Shown here one piece after another: positions 6,563-7,839 of a stretch of DNA of 7,839 bases. The notes below the pieces were generated by a model, which ran no database searches, had not been told where the DNA came from, and saw only the letters and a program-made list of their open reading frames with translations. A program made the translations under genes and the position numbers. Each line of letters begins with the position of its first letter. Position 1 is the first letter of the stretch. Origin of the DNA: Hadesarchaea archaeon (lineage in GTDB: Archaea; Hadarchaeota; Hadarchaeia; Hadarchaeales; Hadarchaeaceae); assembly GCA_012962055.1 (NCBI GenBank), contig DTYD01000049.1, positions 1 through 7,839 of the forward strand. Reading direction: 5' to 3'.

Positions 6563-6627
6563 TATTATCCGAGCGCTTGAAAGTTTTTAACGCACAGACG
6601 TTTCTACACAACCTTTCCGGATCCTGA

Positions 6628-6659
6628 TCTATCACCGCTCCCACATAAAACGTGATAGA
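6628..6659. repeat. Perfect 8-bp inverted repeat in the divergent intergenic region
   Basis: TCTATCAC and GTGATAGA are exact reverse complements separated by 16 nt. They lie between the divergent promoters of the membrane pair and the DHS-like gene, about 50-80 nt upstream of the latter's TATA element. A two-turn centre-to-centre distance of about 24 bp fits an operator for a dimeric regulator. An RNA hairpin is less likely, because the site lies upstream of both expected transcription starts. Confidence 0.4.
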
Positions 6660-6700
6660 AAAGATAGGTGGGGGAAAGCAAATAATTTCAATGCGAAAAT

Positions 6701-6717
6701 TTTTTAACTATAATAAA
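6701..6717 (+). promoter_or_regulatory. Candidate TATA element for the DHS-like gene
   Basis: TTTTTAACTATAATAAA is centred about 30 nt before ATG 6738. No convincing ribosome binding site precedes the ATG, so the message is probably leaderless or nearly so, as is common for first genes in archaea. Confidence 0.5.
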
Positions 6718-6737
6718 AGAAGAAAATAGGTTCCAGC

Positions 6738-7751
6738 ATGCGCGAAACACCGTATTTCAAGGAAAAACTTGAAACAATTGAAGTTAAGAATAAAAGTATC
6801 TCTCAGCTTTTAGCTGAGATGGCGAAAACTGGATTCCAAGGCAAAAAACTTGGTGAAGCTGCTGAAGTGTGGGAAGAGATGATCAAAGATGACAACTTGA
6901 CAATTTTTATGGGATATGCTGGTTCGTTGAGCACAACCGGGATGTGGAAAATAATTTGCTGGCTTATTGAAAACCGTTACATAGATGTGCTAGTCTCTAC
7001 TGGTGCAAACATTTCCGAGGACATCCTAGAGGCGATGGGCGGTACTTACTGGCGCGGGAGCCATCTCGTTGATGACCATGATTTGTTGAGACACAAGATT
7101 GACCGCTTCTATGATGTGTATGCGGACGAACTTGAATACCGAAAAATGGAAAATTTAATTGGGGAGTTCATGACGGAACTGAATGAAGATCACAATTACT
7201 CATCTCGGGAATTTCTCCACCTATTCGGAAAATGGCTCTCGAAGCGGGGCATCAAGTGCATAGTTTCAACTGCATATGAATATAAAGTCCCCATATTTTG
7301 TCCGGCTATCGTAGACAGTGGTTATGGTATCGCTGCAGTCACCACCGCTGCTAAAGGCAAAAACATCAAAGTAGACCAAATGGAAGACTTCCGAGAATTC
7401 TTGAAAATAGGAGATAAAAGTAGCAAAACCGGGGTAATCTACATCGGGGGGGGAGTGCCAAAAGACTTCACTCAATTGTTGGCGGTCGCCGTGGATTTAA
7501 CTAGGGGAGGGGAAGAAGCTTATCCCCATACATACGCAATCCAAATAACCACCGATTCGCCACGGTGGGGGGGACTAAGTGGATGTACCTTTGAAGAAGC
7601 TATAAGCTGGGGGAAAACTTCAGCGACGGGAAAAAATGTCGCCTGTTACTGCGATGCCACAATCGCCCTCCCTCTGTTGGCACATGCCCTGAACGAGAGA
7701 GTGAAATTTGAGAGAAAATGCCCCGATTTCTCTCGGCTGTTCGAAAAATAG
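6738..7751 (+). CDS. Deoxyhypusine synthase family (DHS-like) protein with non-canonical active site
   Basis: This 337-residue protein aligns along its length with deoxyhypusine synthase, an NAD-dependent enzyme that moves the aminobutyl group of spermidine to a Lys of aIF5A. FMGYAGSLSTTG (57-68) and VLVSTGANISEDI (84-96) match the NAD/substrate loops. PAIVDSGYG contains Asp193. IGGGVPKDF (236-244) and SWGKTSATGKNVACYCDATI (290-309) contain Lys293, which corresponds to the human catalytic Lys329, and Asp306. By eye, human His288 (GGG..KHH) is replaced by Asp243 and human Asn106 by Ser63, and TGANISED replaces TAGGVEED. These are features of the DHS-like side branch found in many bacteria and some archaea. 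It may act on another polyamine substrate rather than aIF5A. The start follows an in-frame TAA. Confidence 0.88.
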   Translation: MRETPYFKEKLETIEVKNKSISQLLAEMAKTGFQGKKLGEAAEVWEEMIKDDNLTIFMGYAGSLSTTGMWKIICWLIENRYIDVLVSTGANISEDILEAMGGTYWRGSHLVDDHDLLRHKIDRFYDVYADELEYRKMENLIGEFMTELNEDHNYSSREFLHLFGKWLSKRGIKCIVSTAYEYKVPIFCPAIVDSGYGIAAVTTAAKGKNIKVDQMEDFREFLKIGDKSSKTGVIYIGGGVPKDFTQLLAVAVDLTRGGEEAYPHTYAIQITTDSPRWGGLSGCTFEEAISWGKTSATGKNVACYCDATIALPLLAHALNERVKFERKCPDFSRLFEK

Positions 7752-7800
7752 ATATCAAAAGCTGTTGTTCAGGCTTTGAGAAAACGTGGGTAGAATAAAA

Positions 7801-7839
7801 ATGAAAAAAATTCTTGGACCGCCAGTTAAAGACATCTCA
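7801..7839 (+). CDS. Start of an unidentified gene downstream of the DHS-like gene (3' truncated)
   Basis: ATG 7801 opens a frame of 13 codons (MKKILGPPVKDIS) that runs off the window. An in-frame GTG at 7786 could extend it by five residues. It starts 49 nt after the DHS-like stop with no clear TATA element between, so co-transcription is likely. Too little is present to name a function. Confidence 0.5.
   Translation, partial: MKKILGPPVKDIS

Noticed and set aside
6691..6729. 12-codon frame just upstream of the DHS-like gene
   Set aside because: It overlaps the proposed TATA element, so it would lie upstream of the transcript, and its ribosome binding site is too distant.
7758..7777. AAAGC...GCTTT possible terminator after the DHS-like gene
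   Set aside because: A five-bp stem with a 10-nt loop and no T-tract, and the next gene starts 49 nt on without a clear promoter. Read-through is more likely.

Overview
The window looks archaeal. It holds the tail of a ribose-1,5-bisphosphate isomerase/eIF2B-type protein, a four-subunit group 3b [NiFe]-hydrogenase (sulfhydrogenase) operon in the hydBGDA order known from Pyrococcus furiosus, a deoxyhypusine synthase family gene, AT-rich TATA-like elements 25-30 nt upstream of likely transcription starts, and GGAGG/GGTGA ribosome binding sites inside operons. The lineage cannot be fixed from this sequence. An uncultivated anaerobic archaeon using H2 and the archaeal AMP/type III RuBisCO route would fit, but that is inference.

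Layout. Bases 2-190 (+) are the end of the isomerase gene, which converges on the hydrogenase operon. Bases 5078-223 (-) form one tightly packed operon: beta (4Fe-4S), gamma (FAD/NAD(P), 2Fe-2S), delta (small subunit), alpha (NiFe large subunit), the maturation endopeptidase, and a stand-alone cyclic-nucleotide-binding-domain protein. Adjacent genes overlap by 1-8 nt or are 1 nt apart, so translational coupling is likely. The 240-nt gap at 5079-5321 carries the candidate hydrogenase promoter, a 12-bp-period direct repeat abutting its TATA-like element, and an inverted repeat near the beta start.

Bases 5758-5322 (-) hold a two-gene unit: an unrecognised 54-residue Cys/Trp-containing protein that starts with GTG, and a small elongation-factor-domain-2-like protein whose ribosome binding site overlaps the stop codon of the first gene. 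Bases 6521-5854 (-) encode two small three-helix membrane proteins that look like diverged copies of each other. They share an LWG motif and an acidic-His pair in helix 2. A 216-nt divergent promoter region (6522-6737) follows, with an 8-bp perfect inverted repeat. Bases 6738-7751 (+) encode a deoxyhypusine-synthase-like enzyme that keeps the catalytic Lys but not the canonical His/Asn active-site residues. A truncated gene of unknown function starts at 7801.

Working together: the hydrogenase couples H2 to NAD(P)(H) and possibly to sulfur reduction in the cytoplasm. The endopeptidase matures its large subunit, and the cNMP-like protein is a candidate sensor or adaptor for it. The membrane pair, the small Cys protein and the DHS-like enzyme are the least explained parts. 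No tRNA, rRNA, CRISPR array, insertion sequence or attachment site was seen.
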